A stretch of DNA of 64,000 nt from Brachionus plicatilis (taxonomy: Eukaryota; Rotifera; Eurotatoria; Ploima; Brachionidae). Each line of letters starts with the position of its first letter. The stretch's first letter is position 1. The notes beneath the pieces are model-generated. The model made no database searches. It worked only from the letters and a program-made list of their open reading frames with translations, and had not been told where the DNA came from. Made by a program: the position numbers and the translations under genes. Positions 45,362 to 55,591 of this stretch are shown here, piece after piece. The stretch covers positions 993,561 to 1,057,560 of the forward strand of contig QEOQ01000204.1 in assembly GCA_010279815.1 (NCBI GenBank). Reading direction: 5' to 3'.

Positions 45362-47745
45362 TTTTTTTTTTAAATAAAAAATAAATATTTTAAAAAAATT
45401 TTTATTTTTTTTACTTTTTAAATTTTTTCTTTTCAAATAATTTGTTTTAAGGGTTACAAAAAAAATTTAAAGTCTTTGCTCGGGTTTTAAAAAAAAAAAG
45501 TCCGGACTTGACTTGAGACTTGTGGCATTTAAACAACTCTGTTCTCAATTATTGCATTACACATTTGGTCAAGAGTCAAAGTCTAAATTCACACTGGTGA
45601 AATAATTCTATACTCAAGTCAAAATCTGAATTTGACTTTAAAATTTGAAATTTTAGTTTCACTAAAGACAAAAATTAAAAAAAATAAATAAAGTAGAACG
45701 GTCTTAACTGGCGAACTATTTATTTTAAAGCTGATCCTAGTTCCTGAGGTCCTAAAACAATGTTCATTGGTGAATTTGGTTAACAATGTTTACAAAATTA
45801 CTACAAAAATGATCCAAATTACCTCCTTTTATTTCCAATTTAAGCAAAAAATCACCAAATAAACCTTTTTTGCCCCCATTTCAAACACAATTAGCCAGTA
45901 CCATCTAAAAAATTATTTTTAAATCGAATTTTTCCTTCATTCCTAAAATTAAGATTTCTCACCTAAGAGCTAAATGGTAAAGCTAAAGTTAAGATGGGTA
46001 AAGTAAAGCTAAAGTTAAGATGGACTATCAATTGATAGCAAAAAAATATAGAATTGTAACAAAAGAAAATTAAATTAATATAGAAATTTAAATAAATAGA
46101 ATATTCTTTGAGTGTTTTATTTAACATTTATAACTAAGCGTCAAAATTTATATTTTAGAATTAAATTAAGCTAATAATATTATTTTAAACACGGAAAATT
46201 CTTCGCCTCTAATAACTAAATTAAGATAAACAAGAACTATAGGCAAAATGAAAATAATTTTACATTTTTATATTCTCATATTTTTAGATTTTTTATGCAA
46301 TATTTCAGAAATAAAAAAAAACTCTTGCAAATTATTTAGTTACCCAAATTAAAAATGAAAATTTTCTATATTTTATTTCTATCATTTGACACTTCTATAG
46401 AAAAATTCTATCTTTTGAACGTTGACCAAAATTAAATTAATTAATTTAAATTAAAATTTGGCTAATTTTTTTCATTTTTTTAAATATCACAATAAAATAT
46501 CTCCTACCACCATAAATTTCTGAACGGTTTGACTATCATTAGACCTTGATAGTGCAAAAAATGAATTTTTTTGTATTACTCGTTTTGGTCTGCTCGTAAC
46601 TATCGCCCTTCAACGCCGAGAGTGAAAGGATTAAAGTACTTTTATACATCAATTTTAAGTTTTATAATTGTAAAAGTAAATAATAAATTGATGAATTTTT
46701 AGATGTTTTTAAAATTTAAATAAACCTAACCCATTCGGTTTCACAATTTTATTTAAAATTTTTATTTCCTCAAAAAGAACTTTTAATTGATTTTTAATCT
46801 TACGAAATCGCTACAAATTTTAGAAATGAATACTTTTTTCAAATTAGTAAATCTGGATCTATAAATTGAGGGCTATTATTATTTTGGCAAAAATTGTACT
46901 TTAATCAGATTTCATTTTTAAGATTTAAAAATTTTTATATTTAATTTTTTGAATTAAATTTCATCTCAGATTTTTACATTTTTGTAACATTTAAAAGGTT
47001 TATTTTAAAATTTTTGAAAAAGGGTTGTAATCTGTAAAGAAATTAATTGAAATTCGATTAAAATTTTTTGATCAAATTTGAAAAATCAAAAATTTTACTA
47101 TGTCAAATTGAGCCTCCAAATTTCGAAATTCAGCCAATATCAATTGATAGCATTTAAATATTTTTAATTGGTAGTTTTTTTATATTTTATAAATAAAGTA
47201 AAAGAGATGATTTTTAAATCTAGATCAAATACAACATTTGGAGCTTTGGAGCCAGTGTATCTTTAATGTTATTGTGATCGCTAATTTAAATGGAAGTTAA
47301 TCAGAAATTTTTTGAGCAAAAACGAATAGACATGATCAGATATCTACTGACAATATCTTTAAAATCTTTAAATTCAAATTTTAAATTGCTAGAATCATTT
47401 AAGGTGTAAATTAACAAAATCAAATTGAACACCAAAATTTAAATACATTCATATTTTAAAACTATCTATTTATTTTTCAGATATTGATTTTTGAAACCTA
47501 TACCTAAGTGCAAAAATTGTTGAAATAAAATCAGGGAAAAATAAATTGATTAAAAGTGATTATAAAAATAAACTTTATTTGCCTTATAATAGGGAAAAAA
47601 CACATAAATTGTTGAGTTTATTTGAAATTAATTAAATTGTCTTAATTTAAGTATTTAAATTTACCAATATAAAAATTAGAGGAAAATTGTTTTAAATTTG
47701 TTTACAAAAATCGAAAATGGAACTAATTTGAATGGATACAAAAAC
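45362..47745. other. Intergenic region with a repeat remnant
   Basis: AT-rich. It holds the truncated MITE copy at 45491-45541 and an imperfect direct duplication of about 21-26 bases (GTAAAGCTAAAGTTAAGATGG twice) at 45976-46023. A less AT-rich patch lies at about 46510-46640 with no recognised gene. Confidence 0.6.
45491..45541 (-). mobile_element. Truncated MITE copy (family of 28000-28238)
   Basis: The reverse complement, CAGAGTTGTTTAAATGCCAC then AAGTCTCAAGTCAAGTCCGG, matches the first 45 or so bases of the element at 28000. The other terminus is not found nearby. Confidence 0.65.
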
Positions 47746-48189
47746 TTATTCTTCATCGTCATCATCGTTGTCTCCCATAGTAGATTTTGGCTGACTGCTT
47801 TTGCCTTGGGTGCCTCCAGACGGCTCTGTTGATTTCTTTGGCAACAAAATGGCTTGAATATTGGGCAGGACACCACCTTGGGCAATGGTCACATTTGATA
47901 ATAACTTGTTCAATTCTTCATCGTTTCTGATCGCAAGCTGCAAATGTCTTGGAATTATTCTAGATTTTTTATTATCTCTAGCAGCATTGCCAGCTAATTC
48001 GAGAATTTCTGCAGTCAAATATTCCAACACTGCAGATAAATAAACTGGGGCTCCGCTACCAATTCGCTCGGCATAATGTCCTTTCTTTAACAAACGATGC
48101 ATACGTCCTACTGGAAATTGTAAGCCAGCTCGGGATGAACGAGACTTCGATTTCGTTCCTTTACCTTTACCAAAACCTTTACCGGACAT
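47746..48189 (-). CDS. Histone H2A with an acidic C-terminal tail
   Basis: A single exon of 147 residues, starting [11 protein letters not shown]. An in-frame ATG at 48207 would add six residues but is less like other H2As. The histone fold is canonical: [60 protein letters not shown] and [15 protein letters not shown]. The usual short tail is replaced by about 30 residues, including SSQPKS and ending GDNDDDDEE. Canonical H2A ends soon after PKKT; H2A.X ends in SQ[E/D]-phi. Here an SQ is internal and followed by Pro, so it is not a standard H2A.X motif. No histone 3' stem-loop is visible after the stop, so the mRNA is probably polyadenylated and replication-independent. Confidence 0.93.
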   Translation of the reverse strand: MSGKGFGKGKGTKSKSRSSRAGLQFPVGRMHRLLKKGHYAERIGSGAPVYLSAVLEYLTAEILELAGNAARDNKKSRIIPRHLQLAIRNDEELNKLLSNVTIAQGGVLPNIQAILLPKKSTEPSGGTQGKSSQPKSTMGDNDDDDEE

Positions 48190-49133
48190 TTCTTTTTTTA
48201 AGCTCACGAATAAAAATAATACACGATTAGAAATTTAAGCTTGTTGAGCGTTTTTTGGAAAGTAATCTTGTAAAAATTCTAGTATCAAATTTTAAAATTT
48301 CAAGTAAATCCTCTTTTTAAAATTTGAAAATTTTTAAAAATCAGTTTTTTTTTAAAAAAACAGTTTTGAAAATTTTTTAAGACTATTTTTTAGATTGTTG
48401 TTTTTAAAAATTTTGAAATGTCTAATTTTTAAACAATATCCATTGCTATTCTATTTTACATTCAACAAGAAAAAAACAAAACCTCATTTACATTTGTTTT
48501 AAGAAAGGACTAAGCTACATTTCAATCTGCCTGGGTATTTTCTAAACTATATTTTGGATAATTAAAAAAAAACTTTTAAATCAATAAAAATAAAAAACAA
48601 TTTGTAAAAATATTTATTAGAAAGTAGCTAAAATAGTTACAAGTCTTACCAAATTGTAATCTGAGATATATTTAACAGATAAATCTTTGACAATTTTTTT
48701 TTTAAATAAAAATAATTAAAAAATTTGGAAACTCAAAATTTAATTTAAAATAAAATCTGAAAGCTTCTAAATAAAAGACTAATATCATTTCCGTTTTATT
48801 TTGTTAAGTTTATACTGAAATTTTGTATTTTTTAAAAAGCAATAAATTTAACAAATAAAAATTTGATATTCAAAAAAATTATTCTACCAAAATATCACCG
48901 AAACAAAAAGACCTTAATTTAAACATCAAATTCTAACATAGTTTGAAAATAAAGATATATTTAGCAAATTTCCTGATAATAAAATAGTTAATTTATTCTT
49001 TAAATTTGCTTTGAAAATTTCGATATGTCGCATTGAAAGTTTTAATTCAAATTAGCATAATTTCCATCAAAATTTTAGATAAAATTTAAAAAATTTAAGA
49101 TTCACTAGTGCATTTTTTGAATTTTTTACCAAA
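48190..49133. other. Intergenic region between divergent H2A and dynein genes
   Basis: AT-rich sequence. It must contain promoters for both genes. No CCAAT pair or clear TATA box stands out and no ORF is supported. Confidence 0.5.
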
Positions 49134-52100
49134 ATGGACAAGAAGACCGAACTAGAGCTCAAGAAAGCTAGACTTGAACAAATAAGAAAAAGAAAAGTAA
49201 ATTAATTTAATAAAAGCAAAAAATAATTTGAATGAAAAGGCCGCTGCTACCGAATTTGCCGCTACTTCAACCCCTTCCTCCGTTAACACAAGCAGCATTG
49301 ACCCGGAAAAGATTCTAATTGAATGCGGTATCACTACACCGGTTTTGACGAATTCAAATCCAATGACAAATAGTGCTACTTCGATTAATAGTGCTGGAGA
49401 AGAGACAAATATGCAGCATCTAGCAGTTCCTGGTCATTTAAAGTCTATGATCAAAAAGTAAAAAAAATGTCTAATTAAAATTTTATTTAATTTAATATTT
49501 CATTTTAATTTAAGCAAAAAGCAATCCAAATTGTCTATAAACCCGGTGAGCACTGTAGATATACCCCCGAAAGAAAACGTCACCTATTCTAAAGAGACAC
49601 AAACGCCACAAACTGATTTGATTGTAGACAAAGATGGTAAATTAAAAAATAATTAAAAAATGAATACTAATTTTTTAAAATTCAAGTCAAACCTTTTGAT
49701 TATTACGGTAAATAAATTAGAAAAATTCTATATCTAAATAAAAAATTTAAAATAAAGTATTACATTATGATAACAATGAGGAAGATGACACAAATAGCTT
49801 GGATGCGGTATCTACTTCGACTGGTGGTGGCGTTTCAACACAAACAAAATCAAAGCCAGCACGAGATAGCCAAACAGATGGAATAGCAAAGCTAGAGAAT
49901 CAACTTAGTGATGAAATAAAGTCGATAGATGATAAAAGTGTTTTTTTTTATATAAAATTTTTTTTTTTTTTCCAAAATAAAATAATAAATTATTTAAGTC
50001 AAACAAATTCAAATAAAGGAAATAAGCGAGGATGAAAAGCAAAAAGCCATCCAAACTGATGAATTTATGACATTTTTCATGCGAAACACGAGAATATTAG
50101 AAAAAGCCTTGGATCAAGATGATATCTTTTTTGAATACGGTGCCAAAGAGACATCAGAGTAAATTTAAAAAGGCCGCATATTAAAGCTTCACTTATTTTG
50201 ATTAAAAGTCAATAGAAAAAATGCCAATTAAATTTAATAATAGTCATCTAAAAGTATTAGTAAATTATTATTATTAATATTACATCGAACTAAAAAGTGT
50301 TAAAGGATATTTTTTTAAAATTAAATAGAACTTATAACTATTAATTCTCAATAAGAATAATCAATCGGTATAAATTTTAATTAATTCTATCTTGAAAAAA
50401 TTAATTGTTAAAAAAAAAAAATTCATCATCTACTTTTTTAATAATGTACTAGAGTCATTACAGGAATTGCATTCAGTTCAAAGATAGAAAAGTCACACAG
50501 TGAAGAATTTTCGGAATCCTTTCCAGCTGAAGCATGCAAAAATCAATTTAGGAAAATCTAAGAGGAGTAGGGTAACTAAAAAATCAGTCAAAAAAATTAA
50601 TAAAAAGTAAAAGTAAAAATTAATTGATTTTTATTTTTGGAAATTATTTACATAATTGATTTCTTAATTTTTTTAACTGATAAAATTTATTTATTAATTG
50701 ATGATTTTTTTTGACCTGACTTAGTGCAATACATTAAATGACATATAAAATTTTTTGACAAGAAAAATTAATTTACGAATAATACTTTAAATTGACGATT
50801 TTATATTATTTTTAAATGACGCTTTAATATTAACTCTAAAAAAAAGGTTTTCTATTTATTTTTTAAAAGAATAATTGAAACTGGCCAAGCATTTAAGCTC
50901 AATTGTGAATTCCATGACGATCGATGGAAAAATCGAATAGTTACTTGGCTGGACTGGTCTCCTCACGTAATTTTTTTGATTTTTCTCTTTTTTTTCAAAA
51001 TCATAAACATTTAATTTTAAGTATCCCGAACTCTTGCTTGCTTCCTATGAAGACTCATCTCTAGACCCTGACGGAACAGCATTAGTTTGGAACACAAAAT
51101 TCAAAACAACTTCTCCAGAATTTGTTTTTAATTGCTCAGTAAATTTTCAAATTTTTCTTAAAACTTTTAAAAACATAAAAAATCTTTCAGAGCTGGGTAA
51201 CATCTTGTTGTTTTGCCAAGTTTCATCCTAATTTAGTAATTGGAGGAACTTATTCGGGCCAAATAGTCATGTGGGACAATCGAAGTAACAAGAGGACCCC
51301 TGTTCAAAGATCGTCCCTTTCAGCCTCGTCTCATACAGTAAAAATTTAGATCAAACAATTTATTTTAGAGAGACAAATTTAAAATGAAAATTTAGCATCC
51401 CATTTATTGTGTTCAAGTTGTTGGTTCTCAGAACGCCCACAATTTAATTAGTATCAGCAATGATGGCAAATTGTGTTCGTGGACTCTGGACAATATGAAC
51501 ACTCCACAAGAAACTCTTGAGCTGCAATGCAAGCAAACAAAACAAGTTGCGGTAACTTCGATGGCATTTAGACCGGGAGATGTGAACAATTTCATCATTG
51601 GCTCCGAAGAAGGTCCTGTTTACACCGCTACAAGACATGGAAAGTAAGAAAATGAATTATTAAAAAAATATTTTCGGCAAGTTGAAGTTTATGATCAATT
51701 TTTGATGCTCAAAATGATCAAATGAAACTAAAACTATAAAATAAATTTTAATTTTTTAATAGAATTAGTGCAGAGGTAAATGTTTGGTTTTAACATACTT
51801 TGTTACATCTTAAGGTAAAATCTGCAAAAGTCTGCAAAAAATTGTCCACTTAAAATAGCATCATTTAGATGGTGTGCACTCTGCATTGTGCATTTTGATA
51901 TTACAGAGTTTATTCTTTTATTTAACATAGTATGTTAAATCCAAAAATGTATCTCTGCATTATTTCTATTAAGAAATAGCAGTTTATTTAACAGTTTTAG
52001 TTTGATTTGATCATTTTGAGCATCAAAAATTGATTATAAACTTCAAATTGCCAATATTTTCTTTATTTAAATTTATGTTAAAGCAAATCTGGTATTACTG

Positions 52101-52816
52101 AAACATTTGAGGGTCATTTTGGTCCCATAACTGGCTTAAGCTGTCATCAAGTACCTGGACCGATTGATTTTTCGCACATATTTCTGACCAGCTCATTTGA
52201 CTGGACTGTAAAGTTGTGGAATTTGAAGGAGCCTGGAAAGCCAATGTACTCGTTTGAGCACAATAGTGATTACGTTTATGATGTCCAATGGTCACCAGTA
52301 AATCCAGCGTTGTTCGTGTGTGCTGATGGAACAGGCCGTTTGGATCTGTGGAATTTGATAAATGATGCTGAAGTTCCGACTGCGTCTATGATGGTTGATG
52401 GTGCACCGGCTTTAAATAAAATGAGATGGACCCAAAATGGACATCAATTGGCTGTTGGTGATGATCAAGGAAAAATTAGCTTGTTTGATGTCAATGAGAT
52501 CTACTCGAATCCAAGACAAGATGACTGGGGAAAAATGGTCAAAGTGCTTCAAGACTTGAAACGAAGTGCAGCTGAAATGGAAGAAACAAGTGCCAATCAA
52601 TTACAAAATTCCAACACAAATACTCCGAATTCTAATTTGAGCAATTCAAGCTTTTTGCAGCCCCAAATGACGCCAATTGTTGCGTCTGGTTTGCCATCGG
52701 TAAAAAGTGAGCCTAATTTTGACTATAGAATAGGAGCTAATTATACTTCGCCGACTGGCTCGTTGACCCAACAACTTATGTCACAAATGAAGCAATCGCC
52801 ACAGACTCCAAAGTAG
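49134..52816 (+). CDS. DYNC1I: Cytoplasmic dynein 1 intermediate chain
   Basis: Ten exons: 49134-49196, 49240-49457, 49515-49636, 49758-49937, 49999-50158, 50870-50966, 51022-51138, 51191-51337, 51396-51643, 52084-52816; 694 residues (human 2C isoforms about 640). The N-terminal helix [20 protein letters not shown] is the p150Glued/NudE-binding segment. Two QT motifs follow ([10 protein letters not shown] and RDSQTDG), the latter of the kind bound by LC8 light chain. [16 protein letters not shown] matches the conserved pre-WD helix. The seven-bladed WD40 part has [46 protein letters not shown] [25 protein letters not shown] and [10 protein letters not shown]. The protein links cargo adaptors to dynein heavy chain (family knowledge). 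About 60 extra Ser/Asn/Gln-rich residues extend the C-terminus. Confidence 0.95.
50159..50869 (+). other. Dynein gene intron, 711 bases
   Basis: AT-rich intron between the pre-WD helix exon and the first WD40 exon. No repeat or gene is recognised in it. Confidence 0.7.
51663..52060. repeat. Fold-back element filling a dynein intron
   Basis: In the intron 51644-52083 the left arm GGCAAGTTGAAGTTTATGAT, followed by GATGCTCAAAATGATCAAAT, is repeated inverted on the right, ending AATTGATTATAAACTTCAAATTGCC in two parts around 52020-52052. Arms are about 120 bases and the loop about 100-130. The element makes up nearly the whole intron, so its insertion probably enlarged a formerly short intron. 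Confidence 0.85.
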
Positions 52817-53119
52817 AAATCACTATTCTTTATTATTACATACCAATTTGTTAAATTATTTTGAAAAAAAAGTTGTTCGGCATTTAATTTTACGCGAATA
52901 AAAAAGTTATAGATAATTTTATTTTATTAAATTAAGAATATTTAAATAAAGGAAATAAAATCAATTTTTTCTTAAGTTAATTTATTGAATTTTTTTAAGA
53001 AAACATAAATCAATTTTTTAAATACACAATTTTTTCAAAAATTTGCTCTATCAAACTTAAAAATTTTATCCCGTTTAATTTTTCAATAAAATATTGAGAT
53101 GAGAGGACAGAATCACGAA

Positions 53120-53192
53120 GGGGATGTAGCTCAGATGGTAGAGCGCTCGCTTAGCATGCGAGAGGTACCGGGATCGATACCCGGCATCTCCA
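53120..53192 (+). tRNA. tRNA-Ala(AGC), pair 2
   Basis: Identical in sequence to the Ala gene at 33736-33808; anticodon AGC. It is followed after one G by tRNA-His. Confidence 0.95.
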
Positions 53193-53193
53193 G

Positions 53194-53265
53194 GCCGTGA
53201 TAGTATAGTGGTCAGTACTTCTCGTTGTGGCCGAGAGAACCCAGTTTCGAATACTGGTCACGGCA
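53194..53265 (+). tRNA. tRNA-His(GTG), pair 2
   Basis: Identical to the His gene of pair 1; anticodon GTG. The preceding spacer base 53193 is G. A run of six T at 53268-53273 is the likely Pol III terminator. Confidence 0.95.
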
Positions 53266-53664
53266 TATTTTTTCCCCGATAATCGTCTTTTATTTTGTTT
53301 ATATTAAAATTGTTAAAAATATTAAAATAATTTAAAAAAATAACAATAAAGGTTAATTATTTCCTAATAATTATATCTTGACTTTTTTTGAAACAAAAGC
53401 AGTTTAATTTTTTTCTTGTCACGGCATTTTTTATCCTCAGAATTTTTTTTGCTTAAAAAATTGCAAGCTACAAAATATGAAAATATCAAATTTAATTATA
53501 AAAAATATTCATAATATTTTTATTTTGCTCGCTTTAGTTAAAATAGATTAAAGATAAAATAGAATTTAATTTAAATTTTGAAGCATTATTTTTATTTTAA
53601 AGGAAAAACAATTTTTAATTAAATTTAAGATTTTCAAATTTTAATACTCTGAATAAAAAAGAAA

Positions 53665-53686
53665 ATGCGGTGACCAGTATTCGAAT
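53665..53686 (-). pseudogene. tRNA-His 3' end remnant
   Basis: TGCGGTGACCAGTATTCGAA matches the 3' end of tRNA-His on the minus strand with one change (C to G in the acceptor), then breaks off into AT-rich sequence. The sequence after the break continues as the inverted-repeat arm shared with 55.02-55.26 kb. Confidence 0.75.
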
Positions 53687-53915
53687 TTAAAGTATTAAAG
53701 TCTGAAAATCTTAAATTTAATTAATAAATAAATTTTAATTTTTTTCTTCAATTAAAAAAAAAATTGGAATAAAAGTATTAAATAAAAATTAATTTTTTAC
53801 AATTGATTTTTTTCTAAATTAATTTTATTAATCACAAAATTTTAATTATGAAGCTTATTTTTATTTCAATTAAGATTTTCGAATTTTCAAAAAGAAAATT
53901 TAAATGAAAAAAATA

Positions 53916-53987
53916 TGCCGTGACCAGTATTCGAAACTGGGTTCTCTCGGCCACAACGAGAAGTACTGACCACTATACTATCACGGC
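53916..53987 (-). tRNA. tRNA-His(GTG), pair 3
   Basis: Identical to the other His copies; separated from the upstream Ala by a single G (C on the plus strand at 53988). A TATTTTTTT-like run follows on the minus strand. Confidence 0.95.
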
Positions 53988-53988
53988 C

Positions 53989-54061
53989 TGGAGATGCCGG
54001 GTATCGATCCCGGTACCTCTCGCATGCTAAGCGAGCGCTCTACCATCTGAGCTACATCCCC
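53989..54061 (-). tRNA. tRNA-Ala(AGC), pair 3
   Basis: Identical to the Ala gene of pair 1, first member of the pair on the minus strand. Confidence 0.95.
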
Positions 54062-54278
54062 TTCTGCTTTTGATCTTACTAAGCATGAATCTATTTTGAA
54101 TTTAAAATTTTTTTTATATCTTTTTAAATATATTTAGGAAAAAATTTGGGTCCCATAGAAAATTAAATCTTGTTGTTAGGAATTGATTTTTATATTTCTA
54201 GAAAGAAATATTTTTATTAAGCTTTTTAAAATTAAGTTAGAACGATTTAAATTTTTTAGCTTTTAAAATTTATTTAAA

Positions 54279-54770
54279 ATGACTTTTTCGTTATTAGTTC
54301 AATCACTTAGTTTCACAAGTTTTTTTCTTTATCATCAAATTAGTTGTAAGAAAGAAGATACTGATATAGATCAAGAATACGTCAATTCCAAAGTAAAATC
54401 AAGTTATGTTTTATTAGTATCCGGATGTGTGTTAATTGTTGCAGCAAGCTTGATTGCCTTTTTAATGCTAAGTATGTCTTTTAATTTTTTTTAAATTCAA
54501 ATTTAAAAAAATTTATCAAAAGATCTGAAAAAGGTTCAAGCCAAAATCGATTTGCTTGACAGTTCGCTACGAAACGAAACTAAACTTTTAGAGCAATCGA
54601 TCGCAAGCGACGAAGAAGAAGCAGTTGAATATGATGCTGAAAATTCAGGATTAATTAAAACAACAAAAAACTATTCCATTGAAGATTTTACAAATCGAGT
54701 TGAAACGCAAGATGAAACGAACATTAAAAAGAAAATTCGCTGTAAACCATTACAGAAAATTAAACTATAA
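54279..54770 (+). CDS. Small putative membrane protein, unidentified
   Basis: Two exons, 54279-54471 and 54523-54770, with matching phase (1/2) and a 51-base GT-AG intron; 146 residues. There is a weakly hydrophobic N-terminus (MTFSLLVQSLSFTSFFLY) and one clear membrane helix at about residues 43-64 (SYVLLVSGCVLIVAASLIAF). The hydrophilic acidic C-terminal half contains KKVQAKIDLLDSSLRNETKL, a short possible coiled coil. The intron sits at the end of the helix. I do not recognise the family. It lies in the spacer of the tRNA inverted repeat. The frame is better supported than chance because the splice phases join two protein-like frames. Confidence 0.55.
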
Positions 54771-54873
54771 TTTTTTTTATAATTTAAGTTGTTATTTTTT
54801 TTTTATATTTTATCAGTTAGATTAAAAATAAATAAGTTTTTATAATTTTGTTTTGTCAAACAGTTTTTCATAG

Positions 54874-54946
54874 GGGGATGTAGCTCAGATGGTAGAGCGC
54901 TCGCTTAGCATGCGAGAGGTACCGGGATCGATACCCGGCATCTCCA
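54874..54946 (+). tRNA. tRNA-Ala(AGC), pair 4
   Basis: Identical to pair 1 Ala, plus orientation. Confidence 0.95.
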
Positions 54947-54947
54947 G

Positions 54948-55019
54948 GCCGTGATAGTATAGTGGTCAGTACTTCTCGTTGTGGCCGAGAGAACCCAGTT
55001 TCGAATACTGGTCACGGCA
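54948..55019 (+). tRNA. tRNA-His(GTG), pair 4
   Basis: Identical to pair 1 His; spacer base 54947 is G. A run of seven T starts two bases after the gene. Confidence 0.95.
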
Positions 55020-55262
55020 TATTTTTTTCATTTAAATTTTCATTTTGAAAATTCGAAAATCTTAATTGAAATAAAAATAAGCTTCATAATCAAAATTTTG
55101 TGATTAATAAAATTAATTTAGAAAAAAATTCAATTGTAAAAAATTAATTTTTATTTAATACTTTTATTCCAATTTTTTTTTAATTGAAGAAAAAAATTAA
55201 AATTTATTTATTAATTAAATTTAAGATTTTCAGACTTTAATACTTTAAATTTAAAAAAAATA

Positions 55263-55334
55263 TGCCGTGACCAGTATTCGAAACTGGGTTCTCTCGGCCA
55301 CAACGAGAAGTACTGACCACTATACTATCACGGC
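55263..55334 (-). tRNA. tRNA-His(GTG), pair 5
   Basis: Identical to the other His copies. A T-rich run (A-rich on the plus strand just before 55261) follows the 3' end. Confidence 0.95.
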
Positions 55335-55335
55335 C

Positions 55336-55408
55336 TGGAGATGCCGGGTATCGATCCTGGTACCTCTCGCATGCTAAGCGAGCGCTCTACCATCTGAGCT
55401 ACATCCCC
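55336..55408 (-). tRNA. tRNA-Ala(AGC), pair 5, T-stem variant
   Basis: Differs from the other four Ala copies by one base at 55358 (plus-strand C to T), which changes the 5' T-stem from CCGGG to CCAGG opposite CCCGG and so creates an A-C mismatch. The rest of the gene, including the AGC anticodon, is unchanged. It could still be functional or be starting to decay. Confidence 0.9.
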
Positions 55409-55591
55409 TTAGCATCCAAATAAAATAACTCAAATAATTCTAGTTTATAGAATTTTTTCTTTTTCACATTCACTATCTTCATTAATCCAATCTTATTTGC
55501 ATAATTGAATTCAACAAAAACCAAAACTTTTTTATTTAAATTAAATTATTTTCATTTTATATGAAAAAATTCTCAGATTACTTGAACCCTA

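Larger units (their letters stand above)
53687..55408. repeat. Large inverted repeat carrying Ala-His tRNA pairs
   Basis: The segment 53687-54061 (AT-rich arm plus pair 3, minus) is repeated inverted as 54874-55260 (pair 4, plus, then the same arm). Shared arm landmarks include TTAATCACAAAATTTTAATT versus its near-complement around 55090, and AAGTCTGAAAATCTTAAATT versus its complement around 55215. Pair 5 follows in minus orientation directly after the right arm. A small membrane-protein gene (54279-54770) lies in the central spacer. Confidence 0.85.

Noticed and set aside
53418..53432. Another tRNA-His 3' end (GTCACGGCA plus T-run)
   Set aside because: Only nine bases match, too short to claim as a remnant by itself.
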